Shown here: positions 1-7,344 of the stretch, piece after piece
How positions within the stretch are numbered: position 1 is the first letter of the stretch
How the letters are laid out: the number at the start of each line of letters is the position of its first letter
Program-made: the position numbers and the translations under genes
NCBI GenBank assembly: GCA_041859945.1
Contig: JBFLGC010000054.1
Location: 1 to 17,749 of the forward strand
Source of the DNA: Tetragenococcus sp041859945
Lineage (GTDB): Bacteria > Bacillota > Bacilli > Lactobacillales > Enterococcaceae
Length of the DNA stretch: 17,749 bases
Reading direction: 5' to 3'
The notes under the pieces: model-generated
Database searches by the model: none
What the model was told of the DNA's origin: nothing
The model's input: only the letters and a program-made list of their open reading frames with translations

Positions 1-69
1 CGCTACGCTTGGCGGTAACTACCCGCGACTGGACTTTCACCAGCTAGATAAGTGTCATGCCTGACACAC
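1..69 (-). mobile_element. 5' end of a group IIC (bacterial class C) intron, partial
   Basis: Read on the minus strand, position 69 begins GTGTG, the group II 5' consensus GUGYG. It is followed by the hairpin GTGTCA-GGCA-TGACAC, then CTGG-TGAAAGT-CCAG, then a GTAGTTACCGCC segment. From memory this matches the order and spacing at the start of the Oceanobacillus iheyensis group IIC intron (GUGUG, GGCAUG hairpin, GGGUGAGAGUCCC, then GUAACAGUUAGCC). The element starts 9 bases beyond a terminator stem, right after a run of T followed by GA; class C introns are known to insert just past terminators in this orientation. The remaining ribozyme and any reverse transcriptase/maturase lie left of the window, so mobility cannot be judged. 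Confidence 0.82.
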
Positions 70-78
70 TCAAAAAAT

Positions 79-117
79 AAATGCGACGGACTTTTTTCAG
101 CAAAGTCCGCCGCATTT
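79..117 (-). terminator. Rho-independent terminator of the GH25 gene
   Basis: A stem of about 15 pairs with one mismatch (arms 79-94 and 102-117, 7-base loop) is flanked by A-rich sequence on the left and T-rich sequence on the right. On the minus strand it is followed by a run of six T, so it can end the GH25 transcript; the T run on the other side makes it usable in both directions. The group IIC intron begins 9 bases past the stem on the minus strand. Confidence 0.85.
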
Positions 118-167
118 TTTACCCAAATAGGTATAAATCATCCCATGACATAATTCACCGTTTTTTT

Positions 168-1001
168 TCAATTTATCCAAGCGACACTTTTACCAATGTC
201 AACGTAAGCGACGCTGCCATCCGCACGTGGTTGTATACCCCACACAAAACCATCACCAATCACAATATCATTGATGTCTATCTGCGCGCCTTTAGGCAAT
301 TTAGCCAGAATATTATCGGCGACTTTGGGCATTTTACGCAAGTTAACACCTGCGACCGTCGTTTTTAATGATTTCATCTTGATCCCGCCCTCCTTATCAA
401 AAAAATAAGCGAATCCTTTATGAACGATCCGATTCAAATCTAAATTTCCCAAATATCCTGTTAAATGCCCACAAGAAGTATATTGATGCAAATCATATTG
501 GCTTGTTGCAGTTGGATCTGCACCATTATACTCACCATCATTTCTGCCATAGGTCGGGATCCACAAACCATCAAATTTGGCAACATCTAAATGAAAGTCA
601 GAAAACAAGTGATTCGCTACATAAACGCCCACATTTTTTGCCCCACATCGTTTCAATTCTTGGCGATAGGCTTCACAGCCTAAACGCATGTCTGTCATCG
701 ATTTTTCTTCGACATCAAGCCACCAAAAATTCGGTTCAAATGCAATGGCGCGCTGATAAAAATCACGCGCTTCTTGTTGCATGTCAGCCCGTGATGTGCC
801 CCGCACCCAAGCGTAAACAGCAACGGGAACTTGGCGTTTTTTAAATTCGGTCAGATGTTGGCGAAACTGTTTGTCGATCCAATTTGAGCCGTACTGAACC
901 CGCACGATCACCCCAGCGATTTGGCGAGAAAGCTTGTTATAATCGATTTGATCAGAAACTTGCCATTCACTCAAATCGATGATTATTGGTTTTGGTAACA
1001 T
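168..1001 (-). CDS. GH25 family lysozyme-like protein with C-terminal SH3-like region
   Basis: This 277-residue protein fits the GH25 (Chalaropsis-type) muramidase family, which cleaves the MurNAc-GlcNAc bond of peptidoglycan. The first strand carries IDLSEWQ with Asp9; the catalytic pair looks like Asp96 and Glu98 in WWLDVEE; a late strand has LHQYTSCG and NLDLNR. Residues from about 208 to 277 form a small beta-rich region (TTVAGVNLRKMP, then GAQIDI, then AYVDIG) that resembles a bacterial SH3 cell-wall-binding domain. There is no signal peptide or membrane segment, which is more typical of phage-type endolysins, but no other phage gene is visible here. The ATG is preceded by AAGGAGGA 8 bases upstream. 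The gene is monocistronic and ends before the hairpin at 79-117. Confidence 0.85.
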   Translation of the reverse strand: MLPKPIIIDLSEWQVSDQIDYNKLSRQIAGVIVRVQYGSNWIDKQFRQHLTEFKKRQVPVAVYAWVRGTSRADMQQEARDFYQRAIAFEPNFWWLDVEEKSMTDMRLGCEAYRQELKRCGAKNVGVYVANHLFSDFHLDVAKFDGLWIPTYGRNDGEYNGADPTATSQYDLHQYTSCGHLTGYLGNLDLNRIVHKGFAYFFDKEGGIKMKSLKTTVAGVNLRKMPKVADNILAKLPKGAQIDINDIVIGDGFVWGIQPRADGSVAYVDIGKSVAWIN

Positions 1002-1102
1002 TGGTCATTCCTCCTTTTCTTACTTTCTATAAACGAAAACACCAGAAGAAATGTTCCTACTTGTTAAATTTTTCATAAACTATGTAAAGAAAAATACTTT
1101 TG

Positions 1103-1111
1103 TGATAAAAT
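1103..1111 (+). promoter_or_regulatory. Probable extended -10 promoter of gldA
   Basis: TGATAAAAT is an extended -10 box (TGnTAAAAT) 31 bases before the gldA ATG. The hexamer 17 bases upstream (TGTAAA) is a poor -35, as is common with extended -10 promoters. No cre box is seen here. Confidence 0.5.
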
Positions 1112-1141
1112 GAGCATATAAAAAACGAGAGGAGAATTCTC

Positions 1142-2242
1142 ATGGAAAAAATGTTTTTAAGTCCTTCCCGTTACGTGCAAGGCAAAAATGTGACGAAAAC
1201 TGGTTTGTCACACATTACTGAACTTGGTAAAAGTGCCTTATTACTATGCGATGATACCGTCTGGCAAATCGTTGGCGAAAGGTTACAAAATGATCTGTTA
1301 GCAGCTGGCGAAAAAGTGCACCGAGTACCTTTTAACGGTGAAGCGTCCTTACAAGAAATCGATCGCGTCAGTGATATCGGCAAAAGTGTTGGCACTGATG
1401 TAGTGATCGGGTTAGGTGGCGGGAAAACGATCGATGCTGCTAAAGCGATCGGCGATAAATGTGAGATTGCTGTAGCTATCGTCCCCACCGTTGCTTCCAC
1501 AGACGCACCCACTTCAGCATTGTCGGTCATTTACTCTGAGGCAGGAACTTTTGAAAAGTATTTATTTTACAAGAAAAACCCTGATTTAGTTTTAGTCGAT
1601 ACGCAAGTGATTGCAGGTGCGCCCGTGCGGCTGCTCGCTTCCGGGATTGCTGATGCTTCCGCTACTTGGGTCGAAGGTAGCGCCGTGATCCGTGCCCATG
1701 GTCAAACCATGTCCGGTGACTCGCCAACGCTTGCGGCTGAAGCAATCGCACAAAAATGCGAAGCAACCCTTTTTGCTAATGGTTTACAAGCGATCGAAGC
1801 TTGCCGAACGCATGTCGTGACACCCGCCCTGGAAGCCATTGTCGAAGCCAATACCTTGTTATCAGGTGTCGGTTTTGAAAGTTGCGGGCTCGCCGCGGCT
1901 CATGCCATCCACAATGGGTTCACTGCCCTGCATGGTCCGATCCACACCTTGACTCATGGTGAAAAAGTAGCTTATGGCACACTGACCGAACTTGTTTTAG
2001 AAAATCAACCAAAAGAACGTCTTGACAAATTTATTCATCTCTATCAAGCTCTAGGATTGCCGACAACTCTTGTTGAAATGAAATTAGACCAAGCCAGTCG
2101 TGATGATCTCTTAAGAGTTGGCGAATTAGCCAACCAAGCAGGTGAAACGATCCATCAAATGGCGGAAAGCTTTACAGCTGAAGATATCGCCGATGCCATG
2201 CTTGCTGTTGATGCCTACGTCAAAAGTCTTGATAAAAAATAA
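1142..2242 (+). CDS. gldA: Glycerol dehydrogenase (NAD-linked, iron/zinc type)
   Basis: A 366-residue group III (iron-type) alcohol dehydrogenase that oxidises glycerol to dihydroxyacetone with NAD. The Rossmann signature GLGGGKTIDAAKA is at 90-102. Metal ligands expected for this family are seen as Asp171 (GIADA), His254 (AAAHAIHN) and His272 (THGEKVAYGT), each two residues before the positions I recall for the Bacillus stearothermophilus enzyme. Length is normal. The ATG follows AGAGGAGA by about 7 bases. In many enterococci gldA sits beside dihydroxyacetone kinase genes, but here it is alone: the next gene is convergent and no dhaKLM is in the window, so the product would have to be phosphorylated by enzymes encoded elsewhere. 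Confidence 0.93.
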   Translation: MEKMFLSPSRYVQGKNVTKTGLSHITELGKSALLLCDDTVWQIVGERLQNDLLAAGEKVHRVPFNGEASLQEIDRVSDIGKSVGTDVVIGLGGGKTIDAAKAIGDKCEIAVAIVPTVASTDAPTSALSVIYSEAGTFEKYLFYKKNPDLVLVDTQVIAGAPVRLLASGIADASATWVEGSAVIRAHGQTMSGDSPTLAAEAIAQKCEATLFANGLQAIEACRTHVVTPALEAIVEANTLLSGVGFESCGLAAAHAIHNGFTALHGPIHTLTHGEKVAYGTLTELVLENQPKERLDKFIHLYQALGLPTTLVEMKLDQASRDDLLRVGELANQAGETIHQMAESFTAEDIADAMLAVDAYVKSLDKK

Positions 2243-2252
2243 AACCAAATAG

Positions 2253-2297
2253 AAATGTCACCAACTAACTTTCTACGAGTCGGTTGGTGACATTTTT
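2253..2297. terminator. Bidirectional terminator between gldA and the D-2-hydroxyacid dehydrogenase gene
   Basis: Perfect 13-base arms AAATGTCACCAAC (2253-2265) and GTTGGTGACATTT (2283-2295) enclose a 17-base loop, with a short T run after the plus-strand arm. It lies between two convergent genes whose stop codons are 10 bases or less from the arms, so it very likely serves both. The T tract on the minus side is interrupted. Confidence 0.85.
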
Positions 2298-2299
2298 GC

Positions 2300-3280
2300 T
2301 TAGTTATTAATCAAATTGACGGAATTGCCCGATTCTAAGACTTCGCAAACATTATCTAGCGTTGTCTCAACGATTTCTTTAACAGCTAAATCGGTATGAT
2401 AGGCGATATGCGGTGTCAAAAAAGTATTGGGCACTGGTGCTAATGCTTGGTAAAAAGGATTGTCTCGCCACTTTTTTTCCGTAAAAATCTCCTCATCCTC
2501 CAAAGTGTCTAAAGCTAGCCCGCCACAAGCTCCAGTTTTCGCCCAACGGATCAAAGCCTTGGTATCAAGGATCTTCCCCCGAGCGGTATTCACGATGCAA
2601 GCTCCTTTTTTCATTTTCGCAAACTCTTTATCTGAAAGAAGATAGGTCGAGGCAGCTGTCAAAGGCACATGCAAAGATAAAGCATCGGATTTTTGCAGAA
2701 GCTCGTCAAAAGAAACGTAGCGAGCGCTTTTTGCCAACGCAGGATTTTTGCTTTCACTATAGGCGATGACGTGTCCGCCTAGATCGCTGATTGCTTGGGC
2801 TACGATCGCCCCGATTTTTCCGGTTCCTAAAATACCCACGACTACATCTTGTAACTCGCGGCCACGAATACTTTTGCGCGATAAGGTCGGCTCTTGATAA
2901 AATTCAGGAATACTGCGTAATAGCATCAAAATTGACATCAAGGCAAAATGCGCCACAGAAGTCCGCGAATAATTGGGCACATTGGTCACTTGCAACTGAT
3001 ATTTTTTCGCCCACGCAAAATTGATACCGTCGACTCCGGTAGATTTGATCGACAATTGTTTGATACCTACTTCGGCTAGCTTTTGATAGATCCTTTCATC
3101 TGTCTGCATCGTTTTATCAGGAAAAAGACAAATGCCATCATAGTCCCGGGCTAATCCCGCCGTTTCCCGCGTCAAATTTTCACTGATCCTATCGACTGTG
3201 ACTTGATGTTTGTAAGCCCACTCTTTAATGAACTGCTTTTCATCTGCACTGACTCCATAATACAATATCCTCACTGACAT
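2300..3280 (-). CDS. D-2-hydroxyacid dehydrogenase (D-lactate dehydrogenase/VanH-like)
   Basis: A 326-residue member of the D-isomer-specific 2-hydroxyacid dehydrogenase family, which interconverts 2-keto acids and D-2-hydroxy acids with NADH. The NAD-binding motif GILGTGKIG is at 149-157, the catalytic Arg is in NTARG (Arg234), the acidic residue that assists the histidine is in the LEDEE segment (260-264), and the catalytic His is in TPHIAYHT (His291). The IKSTGVDGIN and VTNVPNYS segments are typical of D-lactate or D-hydroxyisocaproate dehydrogenases and of VanH. No van ligase gene is nearby, so a resistance role is not supported. It is the second gene after a zinc alcohol dehydrogenase, 48 bases downstream on the same strand, probably co-transcribed. 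The ATG directly follows AGGAAGGTGA. The exact keto acid cannot be read from the sequence. Confidence 0.85.
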   Translation of the reverse strand: MSVRILYYGVSADEKQFIKEWAYKHQVTVDRISENLTRETAGLARDYDGICLFPDKTMQTDERIYQKLAEVGIKQLSIKSTGVDGINFAWAKKYQLQVTNVPNYSRTSVAHFALMSILMLLRSIPEFYQEPTLSRKSIRGRELQDVVVGILGTGKIGAIVAQAISDLGGHVIAYSESKNPALAKSARYVSFDELLQKSDALSLHVPLTAASTYLLSDKEFAKMKKGACIVNTARGKILDTKALIRWAKTGACGGLALDTLEDEEIFTEKKWRDNPFYQALAPVPNTFLTPHIAYHTDLAVKEIVETTLDNVCEVLESGNSVNLINN

Positions 3281-3328
3281 TCACCTTCCTAACTATAGGC
3301 TACTACACCAGAAAGGAGCTGGCAAGCT

Positions 3329-4327
3329 TTAACTTATCTTGATGATTGCTTTCGTGATTCCTTGGTTATGAAAAGCCCCTAAAATTTCAGGCACTTCTTC
3401 TAAAGTAATCACGTGAGATAAGAGGGAAACGATATCCAGTTGTTGCAAATCGATCATACTCACAGCATCGAAAAGCGTAAGTGGATTGATGAAGGAGCCC
3501 AAAATTTTTAATTCCTTACTATAAATATCAAAAGCTGGCAAAGTCAATTTAGCATCTGGTGCTGGCACGCCAAATAATAAAACATTGGCCCCTTTGGCAG
3601 CTAAAGAAATGGCGGCTTCACTGGTTTCTTTTTTACCAACACATTCAATGACCAAGTCAAACGTTTCATTGACCATCGCTGTATCAACATACACATGATC
3701 AGCCCCAAGATTCTTTAAGAGACGATGCTTTTTGGTATTGACTTCACATACCGCCACTTTTGCCGGTGACTTGCCACAAACGGTTTGCAAAAATAAAGAG
3801 CCGATAAAGCCGCCCCCAATGATCAAAACCTTGGTCGCCGGTGTGATCGGATCGATCACATCAAATCCATGTAGCACACAACTAAGTGGTTCTACCATGG
3901 CACCCACTTGAAAGGGGACTTCATCATCCAAACGTAAACAAGTAGTCGCTGGAACAGCACAATATTCGGCCATCCCGCCATTACGTGTCACTCCCACCGC
4001 GGCCAGATGTTCACATAATTGGACTTTGCCTTGCCGACAATACTTGCAAGAACCACAGTAGATGTTCGGATCAACTGCGACATGATCGCCACGAGCGATC
4101 GTCCGGACACTTTTACCGCCCTTGACCACTTCACCGGCAAACTCATGACCCAAAATAACCGGTGGTGTCACCGTAGTTGAACCGGGTTCTCCATTATAAA
4201 TATGCACATCCGTCCCACAGATCCCACAGTATTTCACTTTGATCAAGACTTCATCATCACGGATGGCGGGGACATCGATTGTTTCGATCGCCATTTTTTT
4301 GACATCTTTTAATACTAACGCTTTCAT
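3329..4327 (-). CDS. Zinc-dependent medium-chain alcohol/polyol dehydrogenase
   Basis: A 332-residue medium-chain dehydrogenase. The catalytic zinc site is Cys37 (CGICGTD), His61-Glu62 (GHEFAG) and Glu146 (MVEPLSC). The structural zinc site is Cys91, Cys94, Cys97 and Cys105 (CGSCKYC, then CEH). The Rossmann motif GGGFIG is at 171-176. The overall layout resembles sorbitol, threonine and butanediol dehydrogenases, but substrate cannot be assigned. The start is supported by AGAGGAGG about 8 bases upstream. It is first in a two-gene unit with the D-2-hydroxyacid dehydrogenase, which suggests a linked redox role, for example oxidising a sugar alcohol while the partner handles a keto acid. It has its own promoter downstream of the preceding terminator, so it appears separate from the PTS/GH1 operon. 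Confidence 0.85.
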   Translation of the reverse strand: MKALVLKDVKKMAIETIDVPAIRDDEVLIKVKYCGICGTDVHIYNGEPGSTTVTPPVILGHEFAGEVVKGGKSVRTIARGDHVAVDPNIYCGSCKYCRQGKVQLCEHLAAVGVTRNGGMAEYCAVPATTCLRLDDEVPFQVGAMVEPLSCVLHGFDVIDPITPATKVLIIGGGFIGSLFLQTVCGKSPAKVAVCEVNTKKHRLLKNLGADHVYVDTAMVNETFDLVIECVGKKETSEAAISLAAKGANVLLFGVPAPDAKLTLPAFDIYSKELKILGSFINPLTLFDAVSMIDLQQLDIVSLLSHVITLEEVPEILGAFHNQGITKAIIKIS

Positions 4328-4359
4328 TAAATAACCTCCTCTTATTTCTTTTTGATTTT

Positions 4360-4365
4360 ATTATA
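4360..4365 (-). promoter_or_regulatory. -10 box of the alcohol dehydrogenase operon
   Basis: A perfect TATAAT on the minus strand, 32 bases before the ATG of the alcohol dehydrogenase. No good -35 lies 16-18 bases upstream, which would suit a regulator-dependent promoter. An inverted repeat (4371-4396) covers the expected -35 position. Confidence 0.55.
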
Positions 4366-4370
4366 CGCAA

Positions 4371-4396
4371 GTTGTTAAGAAAAGGCTATCAACAAC
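4371..4396. promoter_or_regulatory. Candidate operator: inverted repeat GTTGTT-N14-AACAAC
   Basis: Perfect 6-base arms separated by 14 bases lie 5 bases upstream of the TATAAT of the alcohol dehydrogenase operon and cover its -35 region. The placement fits a regulator binding site. No matching regulator gene is adjacent; the divergent GntR gene has different putative boxes. The arms are short, so chance is possible. Confidence 0.35.
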
Positions 4397-4412
4397 TATT
4401 TGTTTTTTTAGT

Positions 4413-4436
4413 GACCTATCTACTTTAAGATAGGTC
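4413..4436. other. Perfect 8-base stem-loop between terminator and promoter
   Basis: GACCTATC and GATAGGTC flank an 8-base loop. It lies between the GH1 terminator and the alcohol dehydrogenase promoter. It lacks a T tract on the minus strand; on the plus strand a short ATTTTT run follows 4 bases later. It may be a second weak terminator or an operator; the sequence does not decide. Confidence 0.4.
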
Positions 4437-4477
4437 AGCCATTTTTCATCACTTAATCCAGTCTTTTCACCACATGG

Positions 4478-4516
4478 AAAAAAGTAGACAGCCGCTATAT
4501 CGCGGTCGTCTACTTT
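4478..4516 (-). terminator. Strong terminator of the EIIC-GH1 operon
   Basis: Arms 4481-4495 and 4502-4516 pair over 15 positions with one mismatch and one G-T wobble around a 6-base loop. On the minus strand the stem is followed by six T. It begins 8 bases after the GH1 stop codon. Confidence 0.9.
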
Positions 4517-4524
4517 CAAATTAC

Positions 4525-5943
4525 CTAGACATATTTCGCTTGATCTTTTACCGTCAGTACTCGTTGATCTATCAAGGAACGGTACCACAGAGCCGATTTT
4601 TTTAATGTTCGAGTCCGTTCTTCATTTAATTCGATACGCACCAGTCCATAACGATTTTTAAAAGCATTCATCGGCGAAACACAATCGGTAAAAGCCCAAA
4701 GCATATAGCCTTCACATTTTGATCCGTTAGAAACGCCCTTAAGTAAGGAGCCTAAGTGTTCAGAAATATAGGCGATACGATAATTATCTTGAACGATTCC
4801 TTTATCATCCATGAATCGTTCCTCATTTTCGATGCCCATCCCGCTTTCAGAAATCAACCAAGGGATATCACCATAATTTTCTTTCATATACGTGCACATA
4901 TCTTCCATGATCTCTGGATAGATTTCCCATCCACGTGAACTGTTGACCCGTTTACCAGGAAGATCAAATGACTCGTAATACTTTTCTGGATGAAAAGGGG
5001 TCTCATGATTCCATTCATAGCGAGGGGCTTTGACACGTTTGGGATAATATTGATTGATTCCTAAAAAGTCGACCGTATTGTCTTTGATTACTTCTAAGTC
5101 ATTGGGTTCAGGATCAAAATAGATATCATTTTCTTGACACAATTCCATAAACTCAGTAGAATAAGTTCCTTTTACCATAGGATCTAAAAAAACACGATTG
5201 AAAAACAAATCATACATTTTTTGAGCCTTCAAATCTGCTGGAGAACTAGAACGTGCATAAACTAATTCAGGATTTAAAATACAACCGATCCGACCTGTAA
5301 TATTTTGGGCATGGAAAATTGCCACTGCTTTGGCACTTGCCAATGTTTTATGATAGTTCCATAACATCCACTTTCTAGAATCTTGTTCATGTGGCCAGCG
5401 AATCGCATCAAGATAGCAACGGGTCTGGATCACGATCGGTTCATTAAAAGTAAACCATTGATGCACACGATCACCATATCGATCAAAAGCAATCTCAGCG
5501 TACTTGGCATACAGATCGACCACCTTTCTTGAAGTCCAACCATCATATTTTTCCATCAAAAATTGTGGCATCTCATAATGCTCCAAACAAAGCATCGGCT
5601 CCACGCCAGCTTTTATCAAACCATTGATCACGTCATCAATATGCTGAGCATACTCCTCATCGACCACAAGATTTTCATAATCTGTGAAAAAGCGTGCCCA
5701 ATTGATCGATGTCCGATAGTGTGTCAAATGTATCTCTTCCATCAACTCGATATCAATGGACGACTTTTCCATGAAATCAGTTGCCACCGCGGGACCATAC
5801 CCTTCGTGCCATACAAAGGTTTCATTCTCATACCAAGCATCGAGAAAAGAATCCTGTCCTGCTTTTTTACCTTTCCAGCCTTCTGTTTGCCAAGCTGACG
5901 AAGCGGCACCTAAAATAAATTTGTTGGGTATTTTTAACTTCAT
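4525..5943 (-). CDS. GH1 family glycosidase, probably a 6-phospho-beta-glycosidase
   Basis: A 472-residue GH1 TIM-barrel enzyme of normal length. The N-terminus has FILGAASSAWQTEG; the acid/base is Glu168 in TFNEP; the nucleophile is Glu366 in ISESG, a variant of the usual ITENG with Ser after the glutamate. Near the C-terminus the segment with Trp416, Ser423, Lys429 and Tyr432 replaces the NFEW motif of non-phosphorylated beta-glucosidases and resembles the Ser/Lys/Tyr phosphate-binding loop of 6-phospho enzymes, although the usual KRY reads NRY. Together with the PTS permease gene ending 10 bases upstream, this supports cytosolic hydrolysis of a phosphorylated beta-glucoside or beta-galactoside. 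The ATG follows AAGGAGGA. It is second in a two-gene operon. The precise sugar is unknown. Confidence 0.88.
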   Translation of the reverse strand: MKLKIPNKFILGAASSAWQTEGWKGKKAGQDSFLDAWYENETFVWHEGYGPAVATDFMEKSSIDIELMEEIHLTHYRTSINWARFFTDYENLVVDEEYAQHIDDVINGLIKAGVEPMLCLEHYEMPQFLMEKYDGWTSRKVVDLYAKYAEIAFDRYGDRVHQWFTFNEPIVIQTRCYLDAIRWPHEQDSRKWMLWNYHKTLASAKAVAIFHAQNITGRIGCILNPELVYARSSSPADLKAQKMYDLFFNRVFLDPMVKGTYSTEFMELCQENDIYFDPEPNDLEVIKDNTVDFLGINQYYPKRVKAPRYEWNHETPFHPEKYYESFDLPGKRVNSSRGWEIYPEIMEDMCTYMKENYGDIPWLISESGMGIENEERFMDDKGIVQDNYRIAYISEHLGSLLKGVSNGSKCEGYMLWAFTDCVSPMNAFKNRYGLVRIELNEERTRTLKKSALWYRSLIDQRVLTVKDQAKYV

Positions 5944-5953
5944 AACATCCTCC

Positions 5954-7261
5954 TTAACGTTCTTCTATAGGTTGTCTATTCATCATTTGAACAAATGGTA
6001 AATAGATCAAGGTCGCTACCACTATACAAAGTAATTGAGTAATGACCGCTCCAAAGCTACCTGCTGTAGCTAAATAAGCATTTATGATCGGTGGCAAAGG
6101 CCAAGGCACCATGACAACGGCTCTACCAGCCAACCCCCAAGCAGTAGCAAAATAACCAATCACACCAGTCACAAGCGGTGTGATGATGAAAGGAATCGCT
6201 AAAATCGGATTCAGCATGATTGGCATTCCAAAAATGACTGGTTCATTGATGTTGAAAATACCAGGGGCTATCGATAATTTAGTGATTTGTCGCATATCGT
6301 CTCGTTTGCCAACTAGTAAGGTCGCAATCAACAAGCCGATCGTCACACCAGAGCCACCGATACTCATATACATGTCCCAAAATGGCATAGTAATGATATT
6401 AGGAATTTCTTTGCCAGCTTCAAAAGCTTCCGTATTCACCGCAATCGCTGCTAATAATAACGGTTCGCGGATCGGTTTGATCATTTGATTACCATGGATC
6501 CCGATCACCCAGAAAACTTGGGCAACGAACATCAATAATAATAATCCTGGTAGTCCTTGAATGATCCCTTCCAGAGGTTTTTGAACGACATTATAAATAA
6601 TATCATAAAGATACATCCCGGTGATTTTTTGAACTGCAAAACCGATCGAACCAATGACAACAACTGTTAATACAGTCGGGAACAAAGAGGAAAAACTGGT
6701 CGATACATTGCTTGGAACACTATCAGGCATTTTGATTTGCAGTTTTTCTTGACGTCCGAGCCAACAATATAATTCAATGGAAGCTATAGCTACGAACATT
6801 CCCAAAAACAAACCCTTGGTATCAGTATATTGCTTAGCCAAAACATTTTCCACAACGACCGATTTATCATCGGTCACCATTTCGTAAAAAGTCGGATTAA
6901 CTGATAAATAACTCATCACCGCTACAATACCAGGAAAGGTTCCTGATATCCCATTTAATTTGGCTAATTCGATCCCGATCAAAAAAACTGCATAAATCGT
7001 CAAAAAACTAAGCGTCACATAGCTTACAGCTTGAGAAATAGGTTTTAAAGCTTCTAAAAAGCCTAAACCAGGTATTTGAGCAAGCCCATTTTCTGAATCA
7101 AACACCATGGCAGTAAATAAAGTTCCGAAAGCACCAGTAATAATAACTGGTATCAGTGTTGTAAAAGCATTTTTAATAACTCCAATATAGCGCAAACTGT
7201 TTATTTTTGTTGCAAAGTTACCAAGTTTATCAGATAATTTATCCATAAAGTTGCTATTCAT
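5954..7261 (-). CDS. PTS cellobiose/lactose-family permease, EIIC component
   Basis: A 435-residue, multi-spanning membrane protein of the CelB/ChbC type, which moves a sugar across the membrane while it is phosphorylated by EIIB. Family landmarks are GIHGNQM with His256 and FNINEPVIFGMP with Glu340, the residues expected to contact substrate by analogy with ChbC. The N-terminus (MDKLSDKLGNFATKI) is the usual amphipathic lead-in. Length is normal for a free-standing EIIC. No EIIA or EIIB gene lies in the window, so partner proteins must come from elsewhere. The start follows GGGGAGG by 7-8 bases. It is the first gene of the operon with GH1 and is divergent from the GntR regulator; the upstream region has a cre box and TGTAAAC boxes. 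Confidence 0.92.
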   Translation of the reverse strand: MNSNFMDKLSDKLGNFATKINSLRYIGVIKNAFTTLIPVIITGAFGTLFTAMVFDSENGLAQIPGLGFLEALKPISQAVSYVTLSFLTIYAVFLIGIELAKLNGISGTFPGIVAVMSYLSVNPTFYEMVTDDKSVVVENVLAKQYTDTKGLFLGMFVAIASIELYCWLGRQEKLQIKMPDSVPSNVSTSFSSLFPTVLTVVVIGSIGFAVQKITGMYLYDIIYNVVQKPLEGIIQGLPGLLLLMFVAQVFWVIGIHGNQMIKPIREPLLLAAIAVNTEAFEAGKEIPNIITMPFWDMYMSIGGSGVTIGLLIATLLVGKRDDMRQITKLSIAPGIFNINEPVIFGMPIMLNPILAIPFIITPLVTGVIGYFATAWGLAGRAVVMVPWPLPPIINAYLATAGSFGAVITQLLCIVVATLIYLPFVQMMNRQPIEER

Positions 7262-7296
7262 TTTGTTGACCTCCCCTATTGATTGAATAGTTGTCT

Positions 7297-7311
7297 CGTA
7301 ATCGATTACAA
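7297..7311 (-). promoter_or_regulatory. cre box (CcpA site) of the EIIC-GH1 operon
   Basis: TTGTAATCGATTACG on the minus strand matches the consensus WTGNAANCGNWNNCW at 14 of 15 positions. It lies 36 bases before the EIIC start codon, just past the proposed -10 box, where CcpA binding would block initiation. It contains the perfect palindrome GTAATCGATTAC. Confidence 0.75.
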
Positions 7312-7315
7312 TAAT

Positions 7316-7344
7316 AGGATAGCCTATTCACTTATAGCTGTAAA
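7316..7344 (-). promoter_or_regulatory. Possible promoter of the EIIC-GH1 operon
   Basis: On the minus strand TTTACA (7339-7344) is 17 bases from TATCCT (7316-7321). The -35 matches 5 of 6 bases and the -10 matches 4 of 6. The -35 falls inside a TGTAAAC box and the start point would fall at the cre box, consistent with double repression. A rival -10, TATTAT at 7311-7316, lacks a good -35. Confidence 0.4.

Noticed and set aside
2..64. Plus-strand open frame ending in TGA that looks like the tail of a protein (ATLGGNYPRLDFHQL)
   Set aside because: The same bases on the minus strand fit the 5' end of a group IIC intron with paired hairpins, which explains them better; 20 codons are too few to support a gene.
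503..844. 113-codon plus-strand frame opposite the GH25 gene
   Set aside because: It is antisense to a clear GH25 coding region, has no ribosome binding site and resembles no family.
2300..3280. VanH vancomycin-resistance dehydrogenase
   Set aside because: The family resemblance is general; there is no D-Ala-D-Lac ligase, VanX or VanRS gene nearby, and the gene pairs with an alcohol dehydrogenase.
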